Shown here one piece after another: positions 43,101-52,286 of a stretch of DNA of 64,000 bases. The position numbers and the translations under genes are program-made. The notes under the pieces were generated by a model, which saw only the letters and a list, made by a program, of their open reading frames with translations, had not been told where the DNA came from and made no database searches. This DNA is from Certhia americana (lineage: Eukaryota; Chordata; Aves; Passeriformes; Certhiidae). The DNA is taken from positions 56,533,340-56,597,339 of the forward strand of contig CM031857.1 of assembly GCA_018697195.1 (NCBI GenBank), given 5' to 3'. Positions within the stretch are counted from its first letter, which is position 1, and each line of letters starts with the position of its first letter.

Positions 43101-46100
43101 AAATACACAACTACACTGACCTCAGCTAATGATGGTTCTCAATGGATCTCTACATGCTCTTCGTGTGCTTTATTGGAACAGTGCAATTAGACAACCTTTA
43201 GATTTATCTACTACTATTCTACTACAGAAGAGGCCTATGAAAGAGTTACAATTTTTTTTTCCAACACTCTAAACACTACTGATCCCTATGGTTCAAAGCA
43301 AATCTCCATAAACCTGTTCTGTCCAACTTTCTCTAAATTCCACCTAACTCTAAACAATCAAACAGTTCTTATCCATACTTTAAAGAATGTCTAGTTGTAT
43401 GATTTGAAGAATTGGCAACATCGATCTAATAGGGAAGACAAACGGACTCAGAGTCTTTGTTTCACATTTTAAAACATCAACAAACTGTTACAAGCAATCT
43501 CCACTAAGACCTGGACAGAGTAGAAACATGGAATTCTACTGTGAACATGTATGTTATTAATTATACTGATATGTAAATTTCATAGGAAGACTAAATCCTT
43601 GCCTTATGAAAATGGCACATCATAACCCTCATAGTTTGCCACGCTCCACCTTTTAAAGTATTTCCTTATCTAAATCTCCAGAATAACATCTTAAGGCATA
43701 ACTATAACACTGACTCCTAAACCCACCAGCAATTCACAGCTAGAGGTCAGATTAGTAAATTTTAGTTTCACTCATGCAACTGCAGCATATTATTAAGCAT
43801 AACTCGGGAAAGGGTAAGAACACAAACCAAAATACTGATACACACGAGTTTTTACAACAACAACAACAACACCCAAACCAAAAAAAAGCACACACAAAAA
43901 ACAAAACCAACTGAGGCCCTTCCCACCCAAACATGCCCCCCAAACCAATCATACTCCCCCATTGCATTTGAATTGTTCCAAAGCATCCTAATACAAAGAC
44001 TGACCCAGGTAACATTGTAAATATATATAAAACACTACTTATCATATTAAAATAATTATTTTCAACCTTTCAATGACATTTGAAACTTAGGCTTTTAAAC
44101 ACTTAAGATATATTTATTCCATTTCTTGAACAATAAATTTCCTCCATTAAAAAAATTAGGTGTTACTTAGAAGGAATTTTCCAATATAGATAGATATATA
44201 CTGTACCTGCAAGTGAGCAGTACCCATCTCTTCTGCAAAACCTATAAATGTAATCTGCAAAATATATTTACAGTCAATAAATACAGGAGTAGAGAGATTT
44301 TTTTTTTTTGTTTCCTGCAGATAGTTAAGAGTTAAAAATTCAGACATTTAACTTAAGCTTCATTCTACTGCCACAAAAACCATACCTTAGGGCAGCACAG
44401 CTTGTTCAAACAGCAGCACACAGTCATACATAAAAAATGGTAATGCTATAGTACTTGACTTGAGAAAGGTCAGATCAGACCTTGAAGAAGTTCTTGAAGA
44501 CCTATGAAGAGCATACACTAACAGGAATCATTCTAGTGGCTGGTATATATAGAGCAACACATACAAGCCTCATTACATTGGTTAAAATAAAGACAATTTT
44601 GCAAAGATCAGTGCTCATCTGTCCTTGCTTCAGGCTGGGCACATATAAAATTGTACCAGTCTGAAATCCATCCATGCTGATAAATTGTTACACATTTGGA
44701 TATACTGAATAAAGCATAATGCAAACACATTATGCAATTTACCATGTAAATTGATTAGCCTAAGGCCAAAACACAACAGATTACTTAAGCCACATGTTTA
44801 CATGCCATTGCCAAGTAAACAAACCCAACATAAGAATTGAAATATTCGACCAAAAAGAAAAAAAAAGGTCTTGTCAGGCTTAGGAACCTTGAGTATGCCA
44901 GAAATACCAGTTTTACCTCAGGTTTTTGTGCTTGTGGACAAGGGAGGTATTTTATCACATACTGTCCCTCTCTTCCATCTATAGGTGTTTTGTACCATTC
45001 GACATGAACAGACTGAACAGTCAGTAACTGCTCAAACCTTGTTTCAAACATCAGATTTCCTTAGTTCTCATTTATTATTTCCCTAGCAATAAATCAATAG
45101 GCCATTTGCATACTAAAAAAAAAAAAAAAAAAAACCAAACCAAACCCAAGACATTTATTTTCAAAACAACGGTGTCAGAAAATAAACTTTGCTTCAATTT
45201 TGTAGATATGAAATAAAGCACAGAGACTAAGCATTCCCACTGATGTTTGAAATTTAGTTTTATATGGTTTGAGTTCCATTCTTTCAGAGCACTATGCAAT
45301 AGAGTGATTTTTAAGCCATAACTCATAAATTTGCAGCAGCTAATCCAGTTATTCCAAAGAACTGTTTATATGTTTATATTGATATATTATTAACTGGTTC
45401 AGCTACCTGATTGTATATGCATAGAATCTCTGTAAGTACAAAGCTAGGAAAAAGAAATGGCCAGAATTCTATTTTGAACTGTATTTGTGTTTTGAATATG
45501 TCCTTTCAAAGTGTGAGTAAAAAAGAAACCCCAAACTTTATTTTCAATGGAAATCATACTATGAAAATATTCTGCCTTGTTTATTTCAGGGGATCTCATG
45601 CTGGAAAAAAGAACTTATCCTCCAGTTAATATCTTCCTGCTTACGTCCACTTATCCTTATGTCAGGATAAGGCAAGATCTTTATGACAAGATCATAAAGG
45701 AAATAATGCTTCTACACAACATTCCCAATAGCACCAGACAAATTACACATCTGCATCACCATATTCACTGTATTAACTGTGAAACAATCCTGTATGAACA
45801 ACGTTACACTTCAACTCCTACACAATTCATCTGCACATCTGCAAGACGTTCTTCAACTTCTACATTTTTTTATCTGTACAGTATGTACAATATGAACTGA
45901 ATTCCTCCCCAGGAAGCGCAAAATATTGATCAATTTAAACTTTGTGGGAAAAAACCTAGTTCTTTAAAGAACATTTTGAGAGGCTCTAGAGTTTGTTGCT
46001 GTTTGGGGTTTTTTGGCAGTTTTGCTTTGGTTTTTTAATGGGTATTTGTTTTTTGTCTTCTTACATGCCCCCTTCCTCTTCCTCAGGATAATGATTCCAA

Positions 46101-49100
46101 ACCTTCTCTTCTCCCATGGGATAACACATTGTGAAAGACAATGTGAAAGATTGTGAAATGCCCTGTGAAATACAGGGCAGTGAGCAGGAGTCACAGCTTC
46201 ATACAAATGAAGGGCAATAATACACTGTGAGATCAGCAGACAGCTGTCAAAGAGACCACAACACGACTGAGTCTGTTTATTTTTGCCTCAATGACAGGGC
46301 TAATCTGGATCTCCTTATTTCTGGTCAAACTCCAGTTTTCACAGGAAAAAAAAAATCACCTTTTAATACCTTGCAGTTAGTACATCAGTTCAAAAGTTGT
46401 TGGGGAGTAGGACAAGGAAATAAAAAGGTCATCAGTAACACAAGTCCTTTCTTTAAACTAAAAATAAGTGTATGAGACACTGTATTCAAAGGCTATCTTA
46501 AGCTATGGGTACAAAGGAAATGGTACAGGAGAACCTAAATTCTGGTGTTCTCAAGTCTGAGTTCTTCTAGCATCATTCTCCATGTAAGAATCTTTTTCTG
46601 TATTTTCGTAAGGAAAAAAATACCTGTTCTGTGGATATCAATATCTGTTCAGGATATTGACCCTCTTACATTTCAGAGGGCTCTTAATTGCTTGATCTCA
46701 TAAGGCAACTAAATATAGTCAGCTATCTTTCTCCACAGGGACCATCATTGCAGACATATAAAACATGTTCCCAGCTATTTTTCAGGTATTTTCTACAAGA
46801 CAAAAAAACCTTCATAGATTCTAAAGCATGGTCTGCCTGATCAGATAAAGACAAGGTTTTGCTCACACCTCCACTGCATAGCTCTTCCTCTTTACATTAC
46901 TCTGTCATAGCTTTCATCCTTCAGAAATGCAGTTTCTTGCCTGCTCCCCAAATGTCTCAACCCCTGACTGCATCCATTCAGTTACACAACCTCTGGTGCT
47001 ATCCAGGCAACCCTAATTTATCAATCTGCCTCTTGCTACTGCTAATGCAATTATCAGTCTCCCCTAACCATTTCCTCATTTGCCTTTGCTTCAATTCTCC
47101 CTATCTCAGCTCCTCTGCATGTTCAGGTCAGCCTCTCCTTCTCTAAGCTCTTTGTCATACCTGTCAACTACAAATTAGCAGTCTCGTAAAACCCATAATA
47201 CATATTATATGGTACACACTGCTTTAAGTTTTTTCTTTTCCCTTTGGGGAAATTGACAACAAGAAATTGACAGTCTTGTAACTCAAACAGTTCTAGTAAT
47301 TCCTTACTAGAATTACAGCTTACAGCTGAGATTTACCTAGATAGTCCCATATTCTGTCAGGTCTACTTCTCTCCAGACCTTTTCCAGCTTTCAGACCATC
47401 CATAATCACATAAAACAAGTCCAGATATGCAATTCTGAGGCTTCAGCTTTTATCTTCAGACCTGAATCAAAGTATTTGGCTACTTTGTTAGGATACCATC
47501 TATACAACCTTGATCACAGCAGTGCTCACAAATGCAGTGTACTCCAGTCATATATTTACACATCTTGGTTTTCTACTTTCACAAATCCCCTGAAGCAGAG
47601 AAATGTCACCTTGAAATGCCTTTTTAAGACTTTAGTGACTAAATTCAAGAATGACAATAGGAGGCATAGATTTTAAGGCCAGTAACTTGCATCATTGTTC
47701 CTATTCACTGTCCTGCAGCTTTCCATACTGTTTCAAGAGACATTATTTTCTATCATAGCCACAAAATATATGTAAGTGGGAATATTGCGGCATACCTCAA
47801 TAAAATGATCTTGCTCTTCCTGATTTAAGCACTCCTCTGCTGATACACTGCATAACTCTTTCCTGCTGTGTAGCAGTGACTTCATAGAGTGCAGGATATT
47901 TTCACCAAAACTCTGAAAAAAAGGAATAAAAAAAATTAGGAAAAAATTCATGTTCAGTTTCAGATACATGGTCCATCCATCTATTCTTTGCTTCCCACAA
48001 GTTTTGCTACTCTGATTATTACTTCAAATTATTATGTACATAAATCACCAGGTTTGAAGTTTACATTTACTTCAGGACATGAAACTGAAGCAGGCACATT
48101 TTTTTCAAGCAATACTTTTATTTGAAAAATAGTTTTACATGCTGTATTTAAAATAAAACCCAGATGAATCCAAGAAGAAATCCAAATCCCATCTATTCCT
48201 TGCACTGTAGCCTGTACATGGAACTTTTCCATCAGCTTTTCCTTAAATAATATGAAAAGCAATTTTAGCCAAGGAAAGTAATGGAAGTGGCATCAAAAGT
48301 CAGAGGGGAAGAAAACAACACAAAAACAAAACAACAAGAAAACAAAAACACCCAAGAAAATTCACATACATTCCCATTCCATGAAGAATATAAAAGAACT
48401 GTAACTTAATCCCATGTAAATACTTCTTGTAACCTTTCTTCTAATTACACTTATGGTACTCAGGGAAGGCTAAAAAAGGGTGAAGAATCCAAGACTTTCT
48501 CCCAGTATAACAAAGTATAGCAGAACAAAAGAATCAACGCTATGATGGCAAATTAGACCACAGGACAACAAGAACTGATTCATTCAGCTTGTAAAAAAAG
48601 ACAACATCCTTTCAATTGTTTTAGGAAGTCAGCAGCCTTTTCTTTTTTTAATTTAAAATCTTCATCTTCTCTAGTAAATTGGAATATTAAGAAGACAAGT
48701 AATAACATCAGATAGTTAAAATTAACCCAGTAATTATTCTCTATAAGACTGCCCTGTTAAAAATTACATGAGAAATCAATATGTCCAACTTACAGTAAAG
48801 TATTACAAATTTGCCCAGCTTCTCAAACAATAGCAGAAGTGCTAGATAACCAAATTTGGACAGAGAATGTTTTGCATTTCTGGTACCCCCCACAACAAAA
48901 ACAATCCCTTTATAGTAAAAGGGGATTTTACATATTAGAGTTAAACCTCAAGAAAGATTTTTTTTTCTGTGTATAAAAAGCAATATAAAATCCTACTATG
49001 TTGAAAGCCAAATTATTAGAGCAGGGCCAGCATCACCGTGGTTGTGCTCATGGAAATACAAAATTAGGAAAGCACTTCTAGAACAAACAGATAAAAGCAA

Positions 49101-52100
49101 AACAGAACTTCAGGATCTTTGAAATTGCCAAAATACATTTCAGAATGCTAGCCAACAAGACTGGGACTGCCACACTGACAGCCAAGGTCAAGTGACACTA
49201 AATAAATCCAAACAGTAACTTCTACAGAAAATTAACAGCTGAACTATTTCTTAAAGTATTTTAGGCAGTTATTGGGTCATTTGAAATAAATTAATGAAGC
49301 ATTCACCTAATTTCCACTTTTATCTATTCCCTTGCCCCCACACATTTAGCTACAATTTGCTCCCACTCTGTACTTTCCAAAGAATGATATCAGTGCCTTC
49401 CTCTGATTCTCTGGATCTTCAAAATTTACAGGAGACTGCAATACCAATTCTTGCTCAAATACTCTTCCCCAGTAATTCCTTCATCCATCTCATACAAAAG
49501 TAATTTGTGAAGCCAAACAAGCATGTTGAAATGTCTCATTTTCAGCGTTTACAATAATTTAATCAGTCACAACATTCAAAACAGTAATTAGGGAAAAAAA
49601 GAAATTCACATGACGTGACCTGCTAATTTTCTGCAAACCAACAGTGCTCCAGTTTGAGAAGGGATTCTTGTTATTCTCTAGTTGGCTTTTCTAAAGCTAC
49701 AAACCATTACATCTTATTTATAAACAAGTACCTTTCCCTAGTTTAACATCTGAAAGACAGGATGGGTAACTAAGAACCAAAGCATGGTATGAGGAACTAC
49801 TGAGGTGAAGGACAATTCAACATTTTGGAGAATATTAAGTTGAAGTGGGAGAAGAAGATGAAACAACTGGAAAAATCTCCCTAAAGTCTGGAAGGACCAG
49901 CATACAAGTCTATACAAAGGCCTGGTAGCCCATGGTGGCACTATGCAATTGAAGAGATAAAATATCCATAGCTAAAATGAGGAGGAATGAAGTGTCATAT
50001 GCTTTTTCAGATCATATTAATGAATATTAAAAAAATGCAGAATGTGAAAATAATAACCATATGGAAATTAACAGGCACACTACATACACAGAACAAAAAA
50101 ATATCTCATCTGTCTGGACTTCTGTATATCACTTAAATACATGAAGAGTTAACAAAACCAGATAAAGACAGAATTAACTACAAGAGCTGGTTTTGGAAAT
50201 GAAGATTTTGCCTGGATGGAGATAATAAAGGGGGGATTTTGAGAATAGTCAATATAGGTCAGTAAGCAACTTCTTCAAAATTTATTTTGAGACTGATGTC
50301 AAGCATCATCCTCATTAATAAATTTAATGAGGAAAAAAAGTAATTTTTTTCTTCATTAATAATTTTCTTCATTATGAAATGAAGACTGTTGATAATTTGA
50401 AGTAAGCAGGTGCCAATCAGGTAAGAACGAAAACAGCAAATCACATAGGAAGAACTTGCCCAGCATGAGTGTTTTAAAAAACAGCCATATGAAACACAAA
50501 ATTATGTCCTTAAAAACTAAAAGTAAGCTTTAAAATTGAATTGTAAATTCACAAGCTGAGAAATAAAAGACCTTAACTGACTTCTTGATCATGGCATAGC
50601 AATGAATGAATGGTCAATTTGATACTGCATTGAAAAGTGCAAACATGCATCCTTTAGTGAAAGAACTGACATCAGAATCACTGAGAAGGACATCCTGTGC
50701 AATTGCACATACAGTATTATCCACATGTAAAAAGAAGATTAACTCATAACAAGCACAGAAAGTAGGACTATGAAGGATAATCACTGGAATGCAGAGGCTT
50801 TCATGTACAGAAGCAGACTAAAACCTTAGTTTACACAGTTTCCAAAAATCATGGCTAACGGAGGACATATCACCAATTGTAAAAAAATAAGAAGGGGGAA
50901 ATCAGCAAAAGAAAAGAAATTATTTAAGCAGAAGAATAAGGCTATCCATGAACAAACAGGTACAAATTTGCTGTCAGTAGCTTCAGCCTGAAATTCCAAA
51001 GTCTTAATTATTACTGTAGTGTGGTTCAAAGAGAGAAAACCATGGTAGCTTTGGGGGAAGATGTTTTAAAGCTCTCATTAATTGAAAGGCTATATTCAGT
51101 AACTTTTTGATATTCTTATCCTTATCAAAATTGTGCTTGTGACAGTAGAGGACTGGACCCAATTCCAGAGAACTCCTCCTATCCAACAGACAACAACGTA
51201 AGTTCTCTCACAATCCCAAACTAGGAGATGCAACTACATTAAAAACTGAAAACTAGCAAGTTCCCAAGACTTGCTCAGTTCAGGTAAGGACATACACCAC
51301 AGACACTGTGTTCTGTAAAACAACAAAATATGCTTATGAAATAGAATAATGCAATTTTCACATGATAGGATGGATGCTCCCTTGCTCAGTTTCTCCTCTT
51401 ACTGTTGCAGCAACTTGCAAATAAGTAAGTTATTAATGACCAAAACAGATCTAGAAAATTACTCATCTGTGCTCAATTACCTAGAGAAATATGATTAGAT
51501 AAATAAATTTGTTCCTTCAGGATAAACTACAACTTTCATTACATTATGCACTTATAGAAGCTGCAAGAAAATTTTAAGAGCAGTATTTATGTTCTCCACA
51601 TTGACAAATTTTTTTTAAAAATAAATAAACTTAATTTAATATTAGAAATCCCCACTAGTGTCCTTTGTAATTGGACATTATCCTCTGCTAAACATATTTT
51701 CTTTTTCACCAAGGCACTTCTTAAATGTTCATGCAAGCACAAGGATAAACCAGACAAGACACCAAGAGCTAAAGATATTACAAGTAAGCTTTAACAGGCT
51801 TCACAGAATTCAATAAAAGTACAGAGTTGTATTTTAATTTATTACATATAAAATCAAAAAATCTGCTCTAAAACAAAAGCTATATTCTAATAAACAAGTG
51901 AATTCTAGGAAATTAATGCATCACAATTTTAGCACATCATCTTGAAAGAAAAAAGCAACCTTTCCTTAAATTATTCTGTCTCTCAGTTCAATTCCACTAA
52001 ACATACCAAAACGCAAAGCAAAAGCAATTACTTTGTCTCCCTGAAATGCCAAACAACCAAAATTAAAACAGAGTAAAAAAAAACCTAAAACATAAAAACC

Positions 52101-52238
52101 CCAAATAAACCAATTCACTTGCTTCATTATTACATCAAAAAGCTCTGAAATAATTTTTGTTTAAATACAGACCATTACCTTTTCAACAGATATTCTTGAT
52201 TTCGTGCGATTGCCCTGAGCCCTGGCATACACGTCCAT
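22006..52238 (-). CDS. AKAP11: A-kinase anchoring protein 11 (AKAP220), spliced from 11 coding exons
   Basis: This scaffold protein tethers protein kinase A regulatory subunits and, in mammals, also PP1 and GSK3-beta; it also acts as an autophagy receptor for PKA RI. Identification rests on recalled similarity to human AKAP11 in every exon, for example the SVSAEECL segment in exon 3, SSIEDDFVTAFEHL in exon 6, KSFGSAFKDLQKGVSS in exon 7 and GWLLEN at the C-terminus. All junctions are GT-AG and phases agree: coding lengths are 60, 117, 48, 135, 265, 4658, 156, 84, 47, 161 and 147 nt. Discounting one surplus base in exon 7 gives 1958 residues, against about 1901 in human. The protein is mostly acidic and probably disordered, with amphipathic helices near residues 667-687 and 1738-1757 as PKA docking sites. 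As written, the frame breaks near residue 515 at a ten-A run (plus strand). I take this as probable sequence error or a polymorphism, not a pseudogene, because all other exons are open and splice-competent. Confidence 0.96.
22153..26762 (-). other. AKAP11 intron 11
   Basis: A 4.6 kb AT-rich intron interrupted by a small GC- and CpG-rich island (24066-24330) and an A homopolymer at about 25311-25330. No LINE or LTR is recognised. Confidence 0.55.
24066..24330. promoter_or_regulatory. Small intronic CpG-rich island
   Basis: I count about 19 CpGs in roughly 240 bp at about 60-65% GC, inside an intron where CpG is otherwise very rare. An AP-1 consensus (TGACTCA) lies near 24267-24273. Short open frames on both strands encode low-complexity Ala/Pro/Arg peptides and resemble nothing known. 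It could be an alternative promoter, an enhancer or a GC-rich insertion. Confidence 0.5.
26763..26923 (-). CDS. AKAP11: AKAP11 exon 11 (residues 1857-1910)
   Basis: 161 nt. The acceptor follows TTTAATGTTAG and the donor is GCCTTT|GTAAGTA. It encodes LEQVRKTLSIMNIDLEPNLV and then DLQLRAALQWLAASETEVSD, matching the human ITNIDMEPCTVDPQLRIILQWLIASEAEV order (recalled). It is probably a folded C-terminal helical region. Confidence 0.95.
26924..29362 (-). other. AKAP11 intron 10
   Basis: AT-rich intron of 2.4 kb with no recognisable repeat family or additional exon. Confidence 0.55.
29363..29409 (-). CDS. AKAP11: AKAP11 exon 10 (residues 1841-1856), micro-sized acidic exon
   Basis: A 47-nt exon. 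The acceptor follows TTAATTACAATACAG and the donor is GTAGAAG|GTAATG. Together with the split Ser codon it encodes SDGTEDKDEDSKDAVEG, aligning with the human acidic SDGPDDKDEEHEDEVEG (recalled). Its length is not a multiple of three, so skipping it would frameshift the C-terminus. Confidence 0.92.
29410..30112 (-). other. AKAP11 intron 9
   Basis: About 0.7 kb of AT-rich intron with normal splice ends. Nothing else is recognised. Confidence 0.6.
30113..30196 (-). CDS. AKAP11: AKAP11 exon 9 (residues 1813-1840)
   Basis: An 84-nt exon with the same entry and exit phase as exon 8. The acceptor follows CTTCTCCTGGCAG and the donor is TCAGACAG|GTTGGT. It encodes NGNSSSWSSLGLEGDVYEEN then LSFPTSD, nearly the same as human. 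A second WxxL (WSSL, residues 1820-1823, 30166-30177) mirrors the one in exon 8. Confidence 0.95.
32225..32444 (+). mobile_element. Degenerate avian endogenous-retrovirus LTR, 3' part (solo remnant)
   Basis: The stretch with TTTGCTTTACCTGTTAAAA, TCTTTATCTCAACCCA, a C-rich CCCCCATCCCAACT run, a GGCTGG repeat and GGGGTTAAACCACAACA resembles, from memory, the 3' portion of LTRs common in passerine and other avian genomes, ending in an ACA terminus. I do not see a 5' boundary, a primer-binding site with internal retroviral genes, or a second LTR. It is described as an old fragment only. Confidence 0.5.
33315..33400. repeat. Tandem duplication, two copies of a 43-bp unit
   Basis: The stretch 33315-33357 is repeated at 33358-33400 with a single C/T difference near the start. 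The units begin AGTATAATT and end GCAAATTTT. Near-identity in otherwise unique intronic DNA indicates a recent duplication or copy-number polymorphism. Confidence 0.95.
34036..34191 (-). CDS. AKAP11: AKAP11 exon 8 (residues 1761-1812)
   Basis: 156 nt: one base completes a Ser codon from exon 7, and the last AG starts the next split codon. The acceptor follows TTTTGTTTAG and the donor is AGTGACAG|GTAATT. It encodes the segment FHSVESVVSQQMSLSIGDDS, followed by TGSWSNLSFEDEHPDESSSF. A WxxL motif (WSNL, residues 1791-1794, 34092-34103) in acidic surroundings fits an LC3-interacting region. AKAP11 is known as an autophagy receptor; assigning LC3 binding to this copy is inference. Confidence 0.95.
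34192..36484 (-). other. AKAP11 intron 7
   Basis: AT-rich intron with several A homopolymers (about 34877-34892, 35038-35050, 35676-35695, 36331-36349). No mobile element is recognised. Confidence 0.5.
36485..41142 (-). CDS. AKAP11: AKAP11 exon 7, giant coding exon (residues 209-1760), frame broken by one base as written
   Basis: One exon of 4658 nt encodes about 80% of the protein. The first part contains the VIFLDEEGYQKSLKAKL-like block, an acidic SEVSEFFDSFDQFDELEQ block and an MNPQKFKFDRPTLPANVRKP block, all found in human AKAP11. The second part contains KSFGSAFKDLQKGVSSCTN, PKA-anchoring helices (ADLAEELVFEGIMEVCQF near residue 670, SFAESLTTEIMTSAMTNIG near 1740), GELAKEFAPATPPSTP and YPSCESVTDEYADHVIRI. 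Incoming phase needs 2 nt and outgoing leaves 2 nt, so 4658 nt carries one base too many. The break is at a ten-base A run (40218-40227 on plus), where the upstream frame hits a stop and the downstream frame opens. Nine A would restore continuity. Confidence 0.96.
36496..36555 (-). other. C-terminal PKA (RII)-anchoring amphipathic helix of AKAP11
   Basis: This encodes FAESLTTEIMTSAMTNIGQA (about residues 1738-1757), preceded by the conserved TADSGIGQ. It corresponds to the C-terminal RII-binding site mapped in rat AKAP220 (about residues 1633-1646). It sits at the very end of the giant exon. Confidence 0.75.
38008..38022 (-). other. Divergent PP1-docking (RVxF-type) motif of AKAP11
   Basis: Residues 1249-1253 read K-T-I-Q-Y at the place where human AKAP11 has K-V-Q-F, the described PP1 contact. 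The flanks are aligned (EHSAKTIQYADCLASHI here, EHSGKKVQFAEALATHI in human by recall). The bird motif has a spacer residue, I for V, and Tyr for the buried Phe, so it is near-consensus at best. Confidence 0.6.
39706..39768 (-). other. First PKA (RII)-anchoring amphipathic helix of AKAP11
   Basis: This encodes FAADLAEELVFEGIMEVCQF (about residues 667-687), with hydrophobic residues spaced 3-4 apart as expected of an AKAP helix docking into the D/D domain of PKA regulatory subunits. It is almost identical to the human segment as I recall it. Rat AKAP220 has a mapped RII site at about residues 610-623. Confidence 0.75.
41143..41583 (-). other. AKAP11 intron 6
   Basis: Short AT-rich intron (441 bp) with a GTAAG donor and a pyrimidine-rich acceptor (TTTTTTTTTACCCTCAG). 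No other features. Confidence 0.7.
41584..41848 (-). CDS. AKAP11: AKAP11 exon 6 (residues 121-208)
   Basis: 265 nt: 88 codons plus one base. It begins NQLPEVFCVMRLSPSFPRI, continues through LLSKYTTGIRY, and ends with the highly conserved DDDTNHSVSSIEDDFVTAFE acidic stretch; human has the same order (LLSKYATGIRY, DDDDTNQSVSSIEDDFVTAFEHL, recalled). The acceptor follows TTTTTCAAG. A second AG six bases further in (AATCAG) could give a variant lacking two residues. The donor is AGTGCTG|GTAAG. Confidence 0.95.
41849..42688 (-). other. AKAP11 intron 5
   Basis: Short AT-rich intron of about 0.84 kb with a normal GT donor and AG acceptor. Nothing else is recognised. Confidence 0.6.
42689..42823 (-). 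CDS. AKAP11: AKAP11 exon 5 (residues 76-120)
   Basis: The exon is 135 nt, phase 0 on both sides. The acceptor follows TTTAAAATCAG and the donor is AAACATCAG|GTAAAA. It encodes ELSAVSVEFPDVLKSLQLHK and a further 25 residues ending YVMKHQ. The AVSVEFPDVL stretch aligns with human AVSLELPDIL (recalled). Confidence 0.94.
42824..44206 (-). other. AKAP11 intron 4
   Basis: AT-rich intron. It contains a strand-asymmetric A/C-rich patch with five CAA repeats at about 43855-43950. No exon or mobile element is recognised. Confidence 0.5.
44207..44254 (-). CDS. AKAP11: AKAP11 exon 4 (residues 60-75), micro-sized coding exon
   Basis: A 48-nt, phase-0 exon. The acceptor follows ATATTTTGCAG and the donor is TTGCAG|GTACAG. 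It encodes ITFIGFAEEMGTAHLQ, aligning with human VTFLGFNEETDAAHIQ (recalled). Being symmetrical, it could be skipped without breaking the frame. Confidence 0.93.
44255..47795 (-). other. AKAP11 intron 3
   Basis: AT-rich intron with a poly-A stretch at about 45114-45134. An open frame on the minus strand at 44785-45051 looks peptide-like but has no counterpart in AKAP11 and is not needed to keep phase. No mobile element is recognised. Confidence 0.5.
47796..47912 (-). CDS. AKAP11: AKAP11 exon 3 (residues 21-59)
   Basis: The exon is 117 nt, phase 0 on both sides. The acceptor follows CTTTTTTTCAG and the donor is ATTGAG|GTATG. It encodes SFGENILHSMKSLLHSRKEL and then the CSVSAEECLNQEEQ segment, closely matching the human N-terminal region (KSLLQSEKELCSVSAEDCL by recall). 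Confidence 0.95.
47913..52178 (-). other. AKAP11 intron 2
   Basis: AT-rich intron with A/C-rich low-complexity patches (for example about 48305-48360 and 52075-52110). Short open frames here show no similarity I recognise and lack supporting splice sites in phase. I see no clear mobile element. Confidence 0.5.
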
Positions 52239-52286
52239 GATCTTACCAATCTTGGTATTCAATGAAAGACGTCAGCTCAAAATTGC
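52179..52286 (-). CDS. AKAP11: AKAP11 exon 2: 5'UTR end and start codon (residues 1-20)
   Basis: The acceptor follows TTTTTTGTAG and the donor is GAAAAG|GTAATG. The ATG at 52238-52236 has A at -3 and G at +4, a strong Kozak context. An in-frame TGA lies 12 codons upstream within the same exon, and there is no other ATG in the 48-nt leader part, so the start is well determined. It encodes MDVYARAQGNRTKSRISVEK, matching in position the short first coding exon of human AKAP11. The exon ends on a codon boundary. Confidence 0.9.

Noticed and set aside
44785..45051. Minus-strand open frame of 88 codons in intron 3, with a GT after CCTGAG
   Set aside because: AKAP11 has no matching segment between exons 3 and 4, which join in phase without it. 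No similarity is recognised and there is no convincing acceptor.
45577..45900. Plus-strand open frame of 107 codons in intron 3
   Set aside because: Composition is that of AT-rich intronic DNA, with no family resemblance and no splice or promoter signals.
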